A stretch of DNA of 64,000 nucleotides. Origin: Belliella baltica DSM 15883. Lineage in GTDB: Bacteria > Bacteroidota > Bacteroidia > Cytophagales > Cyclobacteriaceae. Below, piece after piece: positions 24,114-34,603 of the stretch. The notes beneath the pieces are model-generated. The model did not search any database and was not told the origin of the DNA. It was given only the letters and a program-made list of their open reading frames with translations. The translations under genes and the position numbers were made by a program. The DNA lies in assembly GCF_000265405.1 (NCBI RefSeq), contig NC_018010.1, positions 186,001 to 250,000 of the forward strand, written 5' to 3'. Numbering within the stretch: position 1 is the first letter of the stretch; every line of letters starts with the position of its first letter.

Positions 24114-25655
24114 TTATTTCTTTTTCTTCCAATGAATTGAATAAAGGTCCAATCTTCTTTGATCTAAGTTTCTTACACTTCCAGCTTTCCTTTGTTTGGT
24201 GAGAAGATCCAAATCCACATCTGCAACGATGGTAGTTTCCGCATTTTCAGAAGCTTGAGCCACTGTGGCATCATGAGGAAAAGAAAAGTCAGATGGAGAA
24301 TAAATTGCAGCTTGAGAATACTGAATATCCATATTTTCCACACGCGGAAGATTACCTACAGATCCTGTGATGGCAACATAACACTCATTTTCCACAGCAC
24401 GTGCTTTTGCACAAGTATTGACACGCAAGAAGGCATTTTTGGTATCAGTCCAGTAAGGCACAAATAAAATATCCATTTCTTGCTCTGCAAGAATTCTTCC
24501 CAATTCAGGAAATTCCACGTCGTAACAAATCAAAATTCCTATTTTTCCTGCATCGGTATCAAATACTTTAATTCCATTTCCACCCTGTAAACCCCAATAT
24601 GATTGTTCGTCGGGTGTAATATGCAATTTATACTGCTTATCTACAGTACCATCTCTTCTACAGAGATAACTTACGTTCCGAAGCTTTTTGCCATCATATT
24701 CCGGCATACTTCCAGCAATAATGTTCACATTGTATGAAAGTGCCAAGTCTCTCATTCTAGTGACAATTTCATCTGTATAGTCCGCCAAGTTTCTAATTGC
24801 CTCTGAAGCATCCATATCGTTGAAAGCTGCTAGAAGTGGCGCGTTGAAAAACTCAGGCAGAAGGCAGAAATCAGATTTATATCCTGAAACAGTATCAACA
24901 AAAAACTCTACTTGCTGCATCAAATCATCGACATCATTGAAGCGACGCATTTTCCATTGCACCAAACCAAGTCGGACTATGGATTTTTTGTTACCAATCA
25001 GCTTTTCGTCTTTTTCGTAATAGATATTGATCCATTCTAAAAGTGTTGCATAAGCTCTGGAGTCGGTATCTTCTGGAAGGTATTTGGTGATTACTTTTCT
25101 TACGTGAAATTCATTCGCCAGCTGAAAAGACAACACAGGATCAAAAATCTCCTTGCTTTTTACCAAGTCAATATATTTCCTTGGTGTCATCTGATCATAA
25201 TATTTTGAGTAACCTGGGATTCGACCACCTGCAATGATAGAACGCAAGTTAAGATTTTCACAAAGTTCTTTCCTTGCATCATAAAGTCTTCTTCCCAAAC
25301 GCATCCCGCGATACTCTTTGTCTACAAATACATCTGTGCCATAAAGGGTGTCCCCATCAGCATCATGAGTATCAAACTTGCCATATCCTGTGATTTGATC
25401 ATAAGTATGGTTATCTCCAAATTTGGTATAGTCAACAATTAAACTGAGTGCAGCAGCGACAACTTTGCCATTATCTTCAATGCAAATTTGACCTTCAGGA
25501 AAAACTTTAAGCTGGTTTTTTAGCTCTTGTCTAGTCCATGCCCCCCCTGGCTCTTTATAAATACTGACCATGATCTCTCTAATATCATCATAATCAGACA
25601 ATTTGATATTTCTTAATTTTAAGCGGTGTTCTAACTCTTCTTTTTGCTTAGTCAT
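24114..25655 (-). CDS. GNAT acetyltransferase / carbon-nitrogen hydrolase fusion
   Basis: A 513-residue two-domain protein. The N-terminal GNAT domain (about 12-190) carries the acetyl-CoA loop EYRGMRLGRRLYDAR. The C-terminal nitrilase-superfamily domain (about 225-510) carries the Glu-Lys-Cys triad in LLPEFFNAPL, DKQYKLHITP and ILICYDVEFPELG. This bifunctional arrangement is widespread, but its substrate is not known to me. It is the first gene of the kdsC-kdsA transcript, an association that may be only positional. Confidence 0.9.
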   Translation of the reverse strand: MTKQKEELEHRLKLRNIKLSDYDDIREIMVSIYKEPGGAWTRQELKNQLKVFPEGQICIEDNGKVVAAALSLIVDYTKFGDNHTYDQITGYGKFDTHDADGDTLYGTDVFVDKEYRGMRLGRRLYDARKELCENLNLRSIIAGGRIPGYSKYYDQMTPRKYIDLVKSKEIFDPVLSFQLANEFHVRKVITKYLPEDTDSRAYATLLEWINIYYEKDEKLIGNKKSIVRLGLVQWKMRRFNDVDDLMQQVEFFVDTVSGYKSDFCLLPEFFNAPLLAAFNDMDASEAIRNLADYTDEIVTRMRDLALSYNVNIIAGSMPEYDGKKLRNVSYLCRRDGTVDKQYKLHITPDEQSYWGLQGGNGIKVFDTDAGKIGILICYDVEFPELGRILAEQEMDILFVPYWTDTKNAFLRVNTCAKARAVENECYVAITGSVGNLPRVENMDIQYSQAAIYSPSDFSFPHDATVAQASENAETTIVADVDLDLLTKQRKAGSVRNLDQRRLDLYSIHWKKKK

Positions 25656-25813
25656 GATACAAAATTAATTAAATTTCAGGCAAATATTTTAAAAGAGAAT
25701 CATTCTAAATCCAAAACAGTATATTCTTTCGAATATCAAACAAACTTTTAGCCATATTGATTAATATGATAATTTAATTAAATTTAAAAGATAAGAAGAA
25801 ATCAAAATTGATA

Positions 25814-26716
25814 ATGGAAGAAAAATTAACAGATTTAAAAGAAACAACCTTTGATGATTTTTTGGAATACATGAATAAAATCCTAGATCTGAGACTTTTC
25901 AACATTGGAGAATCAAGTATTACAGTCAGCATTATTTTAACACTTTTGGTTTCTATTACCTTACTTTTAATTGTATCAGAAATAGTAAGAAGATTTTTAG
26001 TAAGTCGAGTTTTGGTGCGTTATGCAATTACTCCGGGAACCCGACAGTCCGCAGCAACTATTGTCAAATACTTTATCATTTTCGCCGGTATGTTTTCCAT
26101 TCTTCAAACAAGTGGAATTGATCTGAGTGCTTTTGGTATTTTAGCAGGGGCTTTAGGTGTAGGTATTGGATTTGGACTTCAAAATATCACCAATAATTTT
26201 ATAAGTGGGCTGATAATCCTATTCGAGCAGCCTATCAAAGTGGGGGGCCGAATAGAAGTTGGAGATATCTCTGGAGATGTAATTGTGATTTCAGCACGAT
26301 CAACAACTATTGTCACGAATGATAATATTTCGGTCATTGTACCCAACTCTCAATTTATTGACAGTCAAGTCATCAACTGATCACATAATGATAGAAATAT
26401 CAGGTTTAACTTCCCTGTCGGAGTATCTTATAAAGAAAATCCAGAAAAAATCAGGGCTATTTTGTTAGATGTAGCCGATAGAAATGAAGGGGTTTTGAAA
26501 AGTCCAAAACCTGATGTTCTATTTGATGAATTTGCAGATAGTAGTCTCAACTTTACCTTAAGAGTTTGGTCATCCGATTACATTAACAAGCCTAAAGTTT
26601 TAAAGAGCGAATTGTATTATGATATTTTCAAAAAATTTTCAGAAGAAGGAGTGGAAATCCCATTCCCTCAGAGAGATATTCATGTGATCACTGGCGGAGA
26701 AAAATTGAAAAGCTAA
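25814..26716 (+). pseudogene. Mechanosensitive ion channel (MscS family) with in-frame TGA
   Basis: The reading frame runs from the ATG at 25814 to 26716 with one TGA at 26378-26380. Upstream of it are transmembrane helices and the MscS pore-lining region (GILAGALGVGIGFGLQNITN) and the first beta-domain strands to VIVPNSQFIDSQVIN. Directly after it, in the same frame, come SHNDRNIRFNFPVGVSY and a normal C-terminal domain. MscS relatives have Trp at this spot (N-W-S), so TGG to TGA is the simplest explanation. As it stands the product would be a truncated 188-residue channel lacking most of the cytoplasmic domain. This is a real nonsense mutation or a base error. Confidence 0.85.
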
Positions 26717-26783
26717 AGAATATTGCTTTATTTACATGTTAAAATCATTTAAGTACAAAAATTTAAATTAAGGAATTTTTCAA

Positions 26784-27725
26784 ATGTTAAAAATGCTCAG
26801 AAATATCATTTTCTTTTTGATACTCTTCATGGTATCTGAGCAGGCTTTTGGGCAAAGTTTGTATAGGTATAGATTTGAAGAGCCTTGGTCAATCTCAGTC
26901 TCCACCGGTCCTACGCAATATTTTGGTGAGCTCTATTCACTTTGGAAATATAATGAAGGTATTCAACCTGACTGGAATGCTAATATAGCAGTAAGAAGAA
27001 CACTTGGAACAAGAATTCGTGCAAGAGCAGAGTTTTCATACTATCAAATTTCTGGTCAAGATCCACCTTCAGATCCAAGAGCATTTAGATATCCTAGGAA
27101 TCTTCATTTCAGAGCAAGGAATATGGAAGCTTCGATGATTGGGGAGTTTCATTGGAAGCCTGTAAAGGTTTATAATATTACGCGAAGCTATTTTAATTTA
27201 TTCTTATTTGCTGGTGTAGGTGTATCTTCAAACGATCCAAAAGCTGAATTAAATGGCATCTGGGTGGATCTAAGACCGCTTCAAATTGAAAACAATCCCT
27301 ACAACAAATATATCATTGTCTTCCCAACAGGGATCGGAGCCAAGTACAAATTGAGCGTTTATGCAGATTTAACCTTAGAGTTGAATTACAGATGGACCTT
27401 AACCGATTATATGGATGACATCAGCGCATACAATATCAGTGAGTTTTATCAAGATTTGGTTGCAGATTATCAAAGTGGAAACAATCAAGATCGATTAAGA
27501 TTAGCAGTTAGAAACCCACAATTTTTAAGAGAAGATAATGGAGAGCCAGATATTCAAAAAATATTAAATAATAGAGGTAGAATTCGTCGTGGTTCGGGAC
27601 TTACAGAAAGATTTGATGGTTATATGGGCTTGAACTTAGGAATAGAAATTTATCTTTCACCTGACATTTGGGACAACTGGATTTTCAGAAACAGACTTTA
27701 CGAAAAACGTTTCAGATTCTGGTAA
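26784..27725 (+). CDS. Outer membrane beta-barrel protein, DUF6089-like
   Basis: A 313-residue exported protein with a signal peptide ending at AFGQ. The body is beta-strand rich and ends in FRFW, an aromatic C-terminus typical of outer-membrane barrels. The order of conserved stretches (TGPTQYFGELYS, FHWKPVKVYN, FNLFLFAGVGVSSNDP, TLTDYMDDIS) resembles the DUF6089 family of Bacteroidota. No enzymatic motif is seen. It stands alone between the damaged mscS and leuS. Confidence 0.65.
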   Translation: MLKMLRNIIFFLILFMVSEQAFGQSLYRYRFEEPWSISVSTGPTQYFGELYSLWKYNEGIQPDWNANIAVRRTLGTRIRARAEFSYYQISGQDPPSDPRAFRYPRNLHFRARNMEASMIGEFHWKPVKVYNITRSYFNLFLFAGVGVSSNDPKAELNGIWVDLRPLQIENNPYNKYIIVFPTGIGAKYKLSVYADLTLELNYRWTLTDYMDDISAYNISEFYQDLVADYQSGNNQDRLRLAVRNPQFLREDNGEPDIQKILNNRGRIRRGSGLTERFDGYMGLNLGIEIYLSPDIWDNWIFRNRLYEKRFRFW

Positions 27726-27828
27726 AATTTAGCCAAATCTATTTTTTCAACTTCATATACAATTTAGCTTTAAACAAAATACTCCTTGAAGTATTGATGA
27801 TCCTACCCTCTTTTCCCGCATATTTTTC

Positions 27829-27836
27829 TATTTTTG
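27829..27836 (+). promoter_or_regulatory. leuS -7 promoter element (TATTTTTG)
   Basis: TATTTTTG fits TAnnTTTG and lies 36 bp upstream of the leuS ATG. No clear -33 TTG is seen at standard spacing. Confidence 0.5.
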
Positions 27837-27872
27837 CAAGCAATTCACAAAAATCAAAGCGCAAATTCAAAA

Positions 27873-30647
27873 ATGGCTGATTATAACTCGCAGGAAATAG
27901 AGAAAAAGTGGCAGACATATTGGGAAAAGAACCAGATTTTCAATGCCAAAGTTGATGCAAGCAAACCTAAATTCTATTCTTTGGATATGTTTCCTTATCC
28001 CTCAGGTGCGGGGTTGCATGTGGGACATCCATTAGGTTACATTGCTTCTGATATCATTACTCGATACAAAAGACTTCAAGGCTTCAATGTGCTTCATCCG
28101 ATGGGTTATGATTCTTTTGGTCTTCCAGCGGAACAATATGCCATTCAAACTGGTCAGCATCCAGCAGTGACAACTGAGCAAAATATCAAAAGATATACTG
28201 AGCAATTGAAAAATATCGGTTTTGCTTTTGATTGGGATAAGGAAGTGAGAACTTCGGATCCTGCTTATTATCGTTGGACCCAATGGATCTTTATGCAGCT
28301 TTTCAAGAGCTATTATGATAAGGATGAAGACAAAGCCAAAAGTATAGATTCTTTGATCAGTAGGTTTGAGAATAAGGGAAATGCAGGAGTGAATGCCGTT
28401 TGTGATGAAGACACGAGTGAATTTTCAGCATCAGACTGGAATAATTTCAATCAAGAAAAACAACAAGAAATCCTTTTAAAATATAGATTGACTTTTTTGG
28501 CAGAAACCACTGTAAACTGGTGCGCTGCCTTGGGGACTGTGCTCTCCAATGACGAAGTGAAAGATGGCTTTTCTGAAAGAGGAGGACATCCTGTTGAACG
28601 AAAAAAGATGATGCAGTGGTCGATGCGAATCACTGCTTATGCAGACAGATTACTAAAAGGCTTGGACACCGTTGAATGGACAGAACCAATTAAAGAAATG
28701 CAACGCAACTGGATTGGAAAATCCAAGGGTGCGGAGATGGTTTTCCAAGTCAAAGGGCATGACAAGCAAATCAAGGTTTTTACCACAAGAATAGATACCA
28801 TCTATGGTGTCACCTATTTGGCATTGGCTCCTGAACATGATTATGTAGAAGACTTGATCACAGAAGATCAAAGAACTACAGCAGAAGCTTATGTAGAAGT
28901 AGCCAAAAACCGCTCAGAAAGAGATAGGATGACAGATGTCAAGACCATTTCGGGAGCATTTACAGGTTCTTATGCTATCAATCCATTCAATGGAGAAGAA
29001 ATTCAGATATGGATCGCTGATTATGTCTTAGCAGGATATGGGACAGGTGCTGTGATGGCTGTTCCAGCACATGACGAGAGAGATTATAATTTTGCCAAGC
29101 ACTTTGGACTTGAAATCCGTCAGGTGATTGAAGGAAGCATGGAAGAAGGGTCTTTTCCTGGAAAAGGTGGAACCATCATCAATTCTGACTTTTTATCTGG
29201 ATTAGAAATGCAGGCAGCAATGGACAAAGCCATTGAATTCGTAGAAGAAAGAAAAATCGGGAAAGGTAAAATTCAATTCAGAATGCGTGATGCGATTTTC
29301 ACGCGTCAGCGCTATTGGGGCGAACCACTTCCAGTCTATTTCAAAGATGGACTTCCTTATTTGATTGAAGAAAAGGATTTGCCATTGGTGCTTCCTGAGG
29401 TAGATAAATATCTTCCAACCGAAGATGGTGAACCTCCTTTGGCTAGAGCAAAAAACTGGAATTACAAAACAGCTGAAGGTGAATTTCCATTGGAAAGAAG
29501 CACCATGCCAGGCTGGGCAGGCTCGAGTTGGTATTTCTTCCGCTACATGGATCCAAAAAATGAAACTCAATTCGTGGATCAAGAAATCGCCAAATATTGG
29601 GGTGCTGTTGATTTATATATCGGTGGAGCTGAACATGCTACCGGACATCTTCTTTATTCAAGATTTTGGACGAAGTTCTTATTTGATATCGGCGTAGTCA
29701 ATATCGAAGAGCCATTCCAAAAAATGATTAACCAAGGTATGATTCAAGGAAGGTCAAATTTTGTGTACAGAATCAAAGGAAGCAACAAATTTATCAGCTT
29801 GGGATTGAAGGATGATTATGAAACTTCTGCTATGCATGTGGATGTGAATATTGTCCACAATGATCAATTGAACTTAGATAAATTCAAAACTTGGAGACCG
29901 GATTTAGCAGATGCGGAATTTATTCTTGAGGACGGAAAATATATATGTGGTGCGGAAGTTGAGAAAATGTCCAAATCGAAATATAATGTCGTCAATCCAG
30001 ACGATATTATAGAACGATATGGCGCGGATACTTTGAGACTTTATGAAATGTTCTTGGGTCCATTGGAGCAATTCAAACCTTGGAACACCAATGGAATAGA
30101 CGGTGTATCGAAATTCTTAAAGAAGCTTTGGAAACTTTACCATGACAGTAATGGTGAAGTGTCTATTTCCAATGAAGCTCCAAGCCAGGAAGAGTTGAAA
30201 ACATTGCACAAAACAATCAAAAAGACTGAAGAAGATTTAGAGAATTATTCTTTCAATACTTCAGTAGCTTCTTTTATGATCTGTGTGAATGAACTGACTG
30301 CACTCAAATGCAATAAGAAAGCTATTTTGGAGCCACTTGCAATTTTGGTTTCTCCTTATGCACCCCATATCGCAGAAGAGCTGTGGGCAATCTTGGGCAA
30401 TGAAAAATCTATCATTTATGCGAGTTTCCCAGAATTCAAGGAAGAGTTTTTGATAGAAAACAGCCATGAATATCCAGTTTCCATCAATGGGAAAATGAGG
30501 ACAAAACTTTCACTTTCTTTGAGTTTGACGAAAGAAGAGATAGAAAAAGCAGCTTTGGAAGACGAAATCGTACAGAAATGGCTGGAAGGCAATGCTCCTA
30601 AAAAGATGATTGTTGTGCCTGGAAAGATTGTCAATATTGTTATTTAA
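27873..30647 (+). CDS. leuS: Leucine--tRNA ligase
   Basis: Class-I aminoacyl-tRNA synthetase of about 924 residues. The signature HVGH (residues 49-52) lies within [16 protein letters not shown], and the KMSKS loop appears as EKMSKSKYN. The editing (CP1) domain is recognisable around [20 protein letters not shown] and [13 protein letters not shown]. The C-terminal anticodon-binding part includes [15 protein letters not shown] start at the ATG at 27873 ([17 protein letters not shown]), because the 13 upstream codons have no family counterpart and would overlap the promoter element. A strong terminator follows directly. Confidence 0.98.
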   Translation: MADYNSQEIEKKWQTYWEKNQIFNAKVDASKPKFYSLDMFPYPSGAGLHVGHPLGYIASDIITRYKRLQGFNVLHPMGYDSFGLPAEQYAIQTGQHPAVTTEQNIKRYTEQLKNIGFAFDWDKEVRTSDPAYYRWTQWIFMQLFKSYYDKDEDKAKSIDSLISRFENKGNAGVNAVCDEDTSEFSASDWNNFNQEKQQEILLKYRLTFLAETTVNWCAALGTVLSNDEVKDGFSERGGHPVERKKMMQWSMRITAYADRLLKGLDTVEWTEPIKEMQRNWIGKSKGAEMVFQVKGHDKQIKVFTTRIDTIYGVTYLALAPEHDYVEDLITEDQRTTAEAYVEVAKNRSERDRMTDVKTISGAFTGSYAINPFNGEEIQIWIADYVLAGYGTGAVMAVPAHDERDYNFAKHFGLEIRQVIEGSMEEGSFPGKGGTIINSDFLSGLEMQAAMDKAIEFVEERKIGKGKIQFRMRDAIFTRQRYWGEPLPVYFKDGLPYLIEEKDLPLVLPEVDKYLPTEDGEPPLARAKNWNYKTAEGEFPLERSTMPGWAGSSWYFFRYMDPKNETQFVDQEIAKYWGAVDLYIGGAEHATGHLLYSRFWTKFLFDIGVVNIEEPFQKMINQGMIQGRSNFVYRIKGSNKFISLGLKDDYETSAMHVDVNIVHNDQLNLDKFKTWRPDLADAEFILEDGKYICGAEVEKMSKSKYNVVNPDDIIERYGADTLRLYEMFLGPLEQFKPWNTNGIDGVSKFLKKLWKLYHDSNGEVSISNEAPSQEELKTLHKTIKKTEEDLENYSFNTSVASFMICVNELTALKCNKKAILEPLAILVSPYAPHIAEELWAILGNEKSIIYASFPEFKEEFLIENSHEYPVSINGKMRTKLSLSLSLTKEEIEKAALEDEIVQKWLEGNAPKKMIVVPGKIVNIVI

Positions 30648-30705
30648 AAACACTTTGCCCTGAATAAATTACATAGTGCTTTTCTCAGGGCAAAGTGTTT
30701 TTATT
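30646..30705. terminator. leuS terminator
   Basis: An 18-bp perfect stem: AAAAACACTTTGCCCTGA (30646-30663) pairs with 30685-30702, followed by TTATTTTTAA. It overlaps the leuS stop codon. Confidence 0.9.
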
Positions 30706-30798
30706 TTTAAATTTCCTTAGCAAGGAGATTTATTTCCACATGCTTCTGCTTTTGTCCAAAACCCAATCAATTTCCCGAATATTGACCATAGGAATATT

Positions 30799-31116
30799 AT
30801 GAATAGATTTTTTATCACATTTGCAGCATTGTCGGCTTCCGGGATTTTTACTTATGCATATCTTAGAGAATGGATCGGAATAAAATTATTTGGAGAAGAA
30901 GTTCACCTGCAAATTGACAATCCTGAAGCGCCTTATTTCCATTCCTCAGAGGACTTGTACCTCTTGAATATCCTTGTTTTCGGATTGCTTTTCTTATCCA
31001 TTTTTGGTTTGGCTGTTTATGGTACTTGGAAGAAAAAACATGGATTGGTGTTTTTAACCTTTGTTTTGAGTATGCTCGGAATGTTCGTAGTCATGATTAA
31101 CGGAGCAATCAAATAA
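30799..31116 (+). CDS. Small integral membrane protein, unknown function
   Basis: A 105-residue protein with three predicted membrane segments (about residues 4-22, 53-75 and 82-101) and a polar extracytoplasmic or cytoplasmic loop (EEVHLQIDNPEAPYFHSSED). I do not recognise the family. It lies between the leuS terminator and slyD in the same direction, but slyD has its own promoter element. Confidence 0.6.
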   Translation: MNRFFITFAALSASGIFTYAYLREWIGIKLFGEEVHLQIDNPEAPYFHSSEDLYLLNILVFGLLFLSIFGLAVYGTWKKKHGLVFLTFVLSMLGMFVVMINGAIK

Positions 31117-31156
31117 GGAAATCAGATGATTCTCAGGCCATTTATTAAAATAAATG

Positions 31157-31164
31157 TACCTTTG
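31157..31164 (+). promoter_or_regulatory. slyD -7 promoter element (TACCTTTG)
   Basis: TACCTTTG, an exact TAnnTTTG match, lies 18 bp ahead of the chosen slyD ATG. It argues against the longer frame that begins at 31126 upstream of this element. Confidence 0.6.
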
Positions 31165-31182
31165 CAGTCTGAAAAAATCAAT

Positions 31183-31707
31183 ATGAAAATTACAAAAAAC
31201 TCAGTAGTAGGGCTTACCTATGAACTCAAAGTAAGCAAGGACGAGGAAGAAGTGGAATCTGCACCATTCAGTGTGGAAGTAAGAGATGGGGAAGATCCCT
31301 TTTATTTCCTTTTTGGAAATAGTGGTTTACCTGAAAAATTCGAAGAAGAACTCGCTGGAAAAGAAAAAGGAGATAAATTTAATTTTATCATCATTTCAGA
31401 AGATGCTTATGGAGAAGCAGATGAAGAAATGATTATGGCATTGCCAAAAAGTCAGTTTAATGATCAAAATGGATTTGAGCCGAATATGCTTGAAGAAGGA
31501 AATTTCCTTCCTTTGGTAGATGAAAATGGCTTCCCAATGCAAGCAAAAGTAATCAAAGACCTTGGCGAAGAAATCTTGTTGGATTTCAATCATCCTTTGG
31601 TAGGATTTGACCTTCACTTCGATGGAGAGATTTTTGATGTCAGAGAAGCAACAGAAGAAGAACTCGAGCACGGTCATGTGCATGGAGAACATGGGCATCA
31701 GCATTGA
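31183..31707 (+). CDS. slyD: FKBP-type peptidyl-prolyl isomerase, SlyD type
   Basis: A 174-residue FKBP-fold isomerase/chaperone starting MKITKNSVVGLTYELKV. The FKBP core is split by an insert-in-flap domain as in SlyD (GNSGLPEKFEEELAGKEKGD, then EDAYGEADEE). The C-terminus is histidine-rich (HGHVHGEHGHQH), which suggests nickel or zinc binding. It acts in the cytosol on proline bonds and as a holdase. The start at 31183 is supported by the promoter element immediately upstream and by the family N-terminus. Confidence 0.9.
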   Translation: MKITKNSVVGLTYELKVSKDEEEVESAPFSVEVRDGEDPFYFLFGNSGLPEKFEEELAGKEKGDKFNFIIISEDAYGEADEEMIMALPKSQFNDQNGFEPNMLEEGNFLPLVDENGFPMQAKVIKDLGEEILLDFNHPLVGFDLHFDGEIFDVREATEEELEHGHVHGEHGHQH

Positions 31708-31740
31708 AAAGCAGTGTAAATTACCCTTTTAAAAATAAAA

Positions 31741-31771
31741 TAGCCCTTCTGAATCAAATTCGGAAGGGCTA
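31741..31771. terminator. Bidirectional terminator between slyD and the adenosine kinase
   Basis: TAGCCCTTC (31741-31749) pairs with GAAGGGCTA (31763-31771), with AT-rich flanks on both sides. It serves two convergent genes. Confidence 0.75.
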
Positions 31772-31777
31772 CTTGTT

Positions 31778-32773
31778 TTAAGGATTTAACCTTGCCAATA
31801 TGTCTTTGGCCTCGTGCCATTGTAATCGCGGACCAAATTGACTGACAATTTTTGAACTTGCCATGGATGCTAACTTTCCACTTGAAGCATAAGAATGGCC
31901 ATTAGTGATCCCATACATAAATGCTCCTGCAAACATATCACCTGCTCCATTACTGTCAATAGCAGTTGTTGAATACGGTTCTATATCTATAAAAGTATCC
32001 CCATCATAAATCATCGCCCCATTTTTTCCTTGGGTGATTACAAAATGTTTGGCTACTTTCTTCAATTCTTCTCTCGCTTCCTTCAGATTATCTTTTCCTG
32101 TATAAAGCATGGCCTCTTCTTCATTGGCAAAAAGCATATCAACACTATGACCGATTACATCATCAAATGCCTCTTTGAAATACTTCACCATAGCAGGGTC
32201 AGAGAAAGTCATGGCTACTTTCACTCCATTGTCTTCCGCTAATTTCTTGGCATGACGCATGGCTGCTTTACCATTTTCGGAAGTCACTAAGTAGCCTTCG
32301 ATGTAGAGATATTTGGAATCTTTGATAGCTGCTTCATTGACATCCGCTACAGAATATGTTTGAGTGATTCCCAAGAAAGTATTCATCGTACGTTCCGCAT
32401 CTTCTGTTACCATCACCAGACATTTTCCAGTGATTCCTTCTTCCAGTTTTTCAGGATTCAGGTTATTTTCCACACCTGCTTCTTTCATATCTGCAACGAA
32501 AAATTTACCTAACTCATCATTGGCTACTTTGCATGAGTAATAGGATTTTCCACCAAACTGACTCACTGCGATTACAGTATTGGCAGCAGAACCTCCACAT
32601 TGTTTTTTAGCTTCCGCTGTATTGATGACATTCATCAAGGCATTCTGCCTGTCTTCATCTACCAAAGTCATCAAGCCCTTTTCAACTTGATTGTCGATAA
32701 AAAACTGATCTTTAACTTTAAACTCAATATCTACAAGTGCATTTCCAATGCCTGTTACGTCGTACTTCTTCAT
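31778..32773 (-). CDS. Adenosine kinase-like PfkB family carbohydrate kinase
   Basis: A 331-residue ribokinase-fold enzyme. The N-terminal GIGNALVDIEFKV and GGSAANTVIAVSQFGG substrate-site segments and the C-terminal DSNGAGDMFAGAFMYG anion-hole/catalytic Asp motif are intact. Closest in pattern are bacterial adenosine kinases, which phosphorylate adenosine to AMP in purine salvage. Other nucleoside or sugar substrates cannot be excluded. It is transcribed alone, convergent with slyD. Confidence 0.85.
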   Translation of the reverse strand: MKKYDVTGIGNALVDIEFKVKDQFFIDNQVEKGLMTLVDEDRQNALMNVINTAEAKKQCGGSAANTVIAVSQFGGKSYYSCKVANDELGKFFVADMKEAGVENNLNPEKLEEGITGKCLVMVTEDAERTMNTFLGITQTYSVADVNEAAIKDSKYLYIEGYLVTSENGKAAMRHAKKLAEDNGVKVAMTFSDPAMVKYFKEAFDDVIGHSVDMLFANEEEAMLYTGKDNLKEAREELKKVAKHFVITQGKNGAMIYDGDTFIDIEPYSTTAIDSNGAGDMFAGAFMYGITNGHSYASSGKLASMASSKIVSQFGPRLQWHEAKDILARLNP

Positions 32774-32851
32774 TCTATTTTTTTTCTAATTAATTATCTT
32801 TCCGACACATACTGTACGGAAAATGTGATTCTATTTTTTTTCTAGTCTTAG

Positions 32852-34018
32852 TTATTCGAAAATCGGGTGTCTTTCAAAAGTTTTTTCTCTGTCAAAAAGA
32901 TACCTATATGTATGGTGTGTTTTATAAATCTCTGCATTGAGTTGCTCACAGACACGCATCATTTTAGGATTGAAATCTCCGATCCAGTTCATCTCTATTG
33001 TCTTATATGGAAAGGAATCATGCTTCGCGAATTTCTCATTATAAGCCATGATCATCGCACTTTCTACACCTTTTCCTTGAAATTCAGGAACAACTCCGAA
33101 AACCAATCCAAGCATCTTATTCGGTGGATTGAAAATCTTATTCCAAACAAATTTCAATTTTCCAATCAAATCCATTTTTCCATTTACATATTTGAACAGC
33201 TGATTGATCTCTGGAATGTTTATAAAAAAAGATACCGGCTCGCCTTTATGAAATCCAAAATAAATCAACCTCCCATCCATGATGGGCTTCATTTTTCCAA
33301 ACATCAACTGAGTTTCCCGAAGGGTCAAACTTTTCCCCATGTGTCTCGCCCATGCTTTATTGTAAACAGTCATAAAGTACTCAGGAGCTTTTTCTGAAAG
33401 CTCTTTTCCAGTCATGTGTTTGAATTCAAAATCAGGATCACCAATGATTTTATTTGCTCTATCTATCATCTTCGGATCAAAGCCTACTCCCTGAACAGGA
33501 CGCATGTAGGTGAATTGCTTGAAATAGATTTGGAAGCCATAAGCTTCGAAGAAATCTTTATAGTATGGAAAGTTCCAAGGCATATTGTAATTAGGAGGCG
33601 AAAAACCCTGAACTAACAAACCCCACCATTTGTCTCTTTCACCAAAATTGACTGGTCCATCCATCGCTTCCATGCCTTGTTCCTCAAGCCAGCTTTTGGC
33701 AGTATCCATTAGAAGAAATGCTGCTTCTTGATTTTCTACACATTCAAAAAACCCCATTCCACCTGTAGGCTGTTTCTCTTTCCATTTTGGATTTACAAAT
33801 GCAGCGACTCTCCCTATGGTTTTTCCATTTTCATCTTGAAGCAGCCACCTCTTAGCTTTTCCACCAAGCTTGAATAATTTGTTAATATCAGCATGAAACA
33901 AACCCTCAATATCTTTATCCAAAGGACGAATCCAGTTAGGCTCATTTTTATACAGCTGAACTGCCATTTCTATAAATTCCTTTTGATGCGCAGGGCTGCT
34001 TACTTCTACAATCTTCAT
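32852..34018 (-). CDS. GNAT-like acetyltransferase family protein, unknown substrate
   Basis: A cytosolic protein of about 388 residues from the ATG at 34018 (MKIVEVSSPAHQKEF); the TTG nine codons earlier is less likely. The N-terminal part (GRVAAFVNPKWKE, and PVNFGERDKWWGLLVQGF) and the C-terminal LGLVFGVVPEFQGKGVESAM, with a GNAT-type acetyl-CoA loop (FQGKGV), suggest tandem GNAT folds. Such proteins are common and uncharacterised in Bacteroidota. No partner gene gives a clue: the adenosine kinase follows 78 bp away. Confidence 0.65.
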   Translation of the reverse strand: MKIVEVSSPAHQKEFIEMAVQLYKNEPNWIRPLDKDIEGLFHADINKLFKLGGKAKRWLLQDENGKTIGRVAAFVNPKWKEKQPTGGMGFFECVENQEAAFLLMDTAKSWLEEQGMEAMDGPVNFGERDKWWGLLVQGFSPPNYNMPWNFPYYKDFFEAYGFQIYFKQFTYMRPVQGVGFDPKMIDRANKIIGDPDFEFKHMTGKELSEKAPEYFMTVYNKAWARHMGKSLTLRETQLMFGKMKPIMDGRLIYFGFHKGEPVSFFINIPEINQLFKYVNGKMDLIGKLKFVWNKIFNPPNKMLGLVFGVVPEFQGKGVESAMIMAYNEKFAKHDSFPYKTIEMNWIGDFNPKMMRVCEQLNAEIYKTHHTYRYLFDREKTFERHPIFE

Positions 34019-34136
34019 GCTTTGCTTTTGATTAAGAAAAGCCAAAAATAAGCATATAATCTGAAAGTCCGAAGTTTGGCTTTTTTTAGGAAAAAGGGGT
34101 AAATATTTTTATTACACAAAGAGGCTCGGAGAAAAA

Positions 34137-34556
34137 TCAGAAAATATGATTCTCCTGAAGTAGATATTGATTGTTTTTGTCTAGTTTACTAAAAAGTCTA
34201 ATGGAGTGGTACTGAATACCTTTCTGATCTGATATAAACAATGTATTTCCAGTAGAAAAAACTATGGAATCCGAATTGATATAATAAAATGTACTTGGTT
34301 GTTCATCAAAACTAAAAGAGAGAATAAGCTCATTGCCTTCCTCGCCATTTAGCGGAGTTTTTGTGATTTTACTCTGATACGAATCAAAACTAAACAATGT
34401 GTCATTAATAATATGATAGGGCTTGTCAAAAATCAAATCACTAGAGCCTACCAAATTATGACTGCTTGTTTCTAGAGAATAATTAAATGATTTTTCTTTT
34501 TTTGACTGACATGAAAGTGTCGCTAAAAGGCAGATAATAATGAATATTTTTCGCAT
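34137..34556 (-). CDS. Short lipoprotein, probably truncated propeller-type
   Basis: A 139-residue protein with a lipoprotein signal (lipobox LSC, Cys16). The strand-rich body (YHIINDTLFSFDSYQSKITK, DSIVFSTGNTLFISDQKG) resembles the N-terminal third of DUF4221-type propeller lipoproteins such as 15281-16423. It stops abruptly at NHIF with no continuation in the same frame. It may be a C-terminally truncated remnant or a genuinely small protein; I cannot tell which. Confidence 0.45.
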   Translation of the reverse strand: MRKIFIIICLLATLSCQSKKEKSFNYSLETSSHNLVGSSDLIFDKPYHIINDTLFSFDSYQSKITKTPLNGEEGNELILSFSFDEQPSTFYYINSDSIVFSTGNTLFISDQKGIQYHSIRLFSKLDKNNQYLLQENHIF

Positions 34557-34603
34557 GAAATAAAATTGCTTTCATTTATTAATCCAATCAAAAAAACCAT
34601 AAA

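Noticed and set aside
27668..27880. 70-codon frame between the DUF6089-like gene and leuS
   Set aside because: It overlaps both the DUF6089-like end and the leuS promoter element and has no family resemblance.
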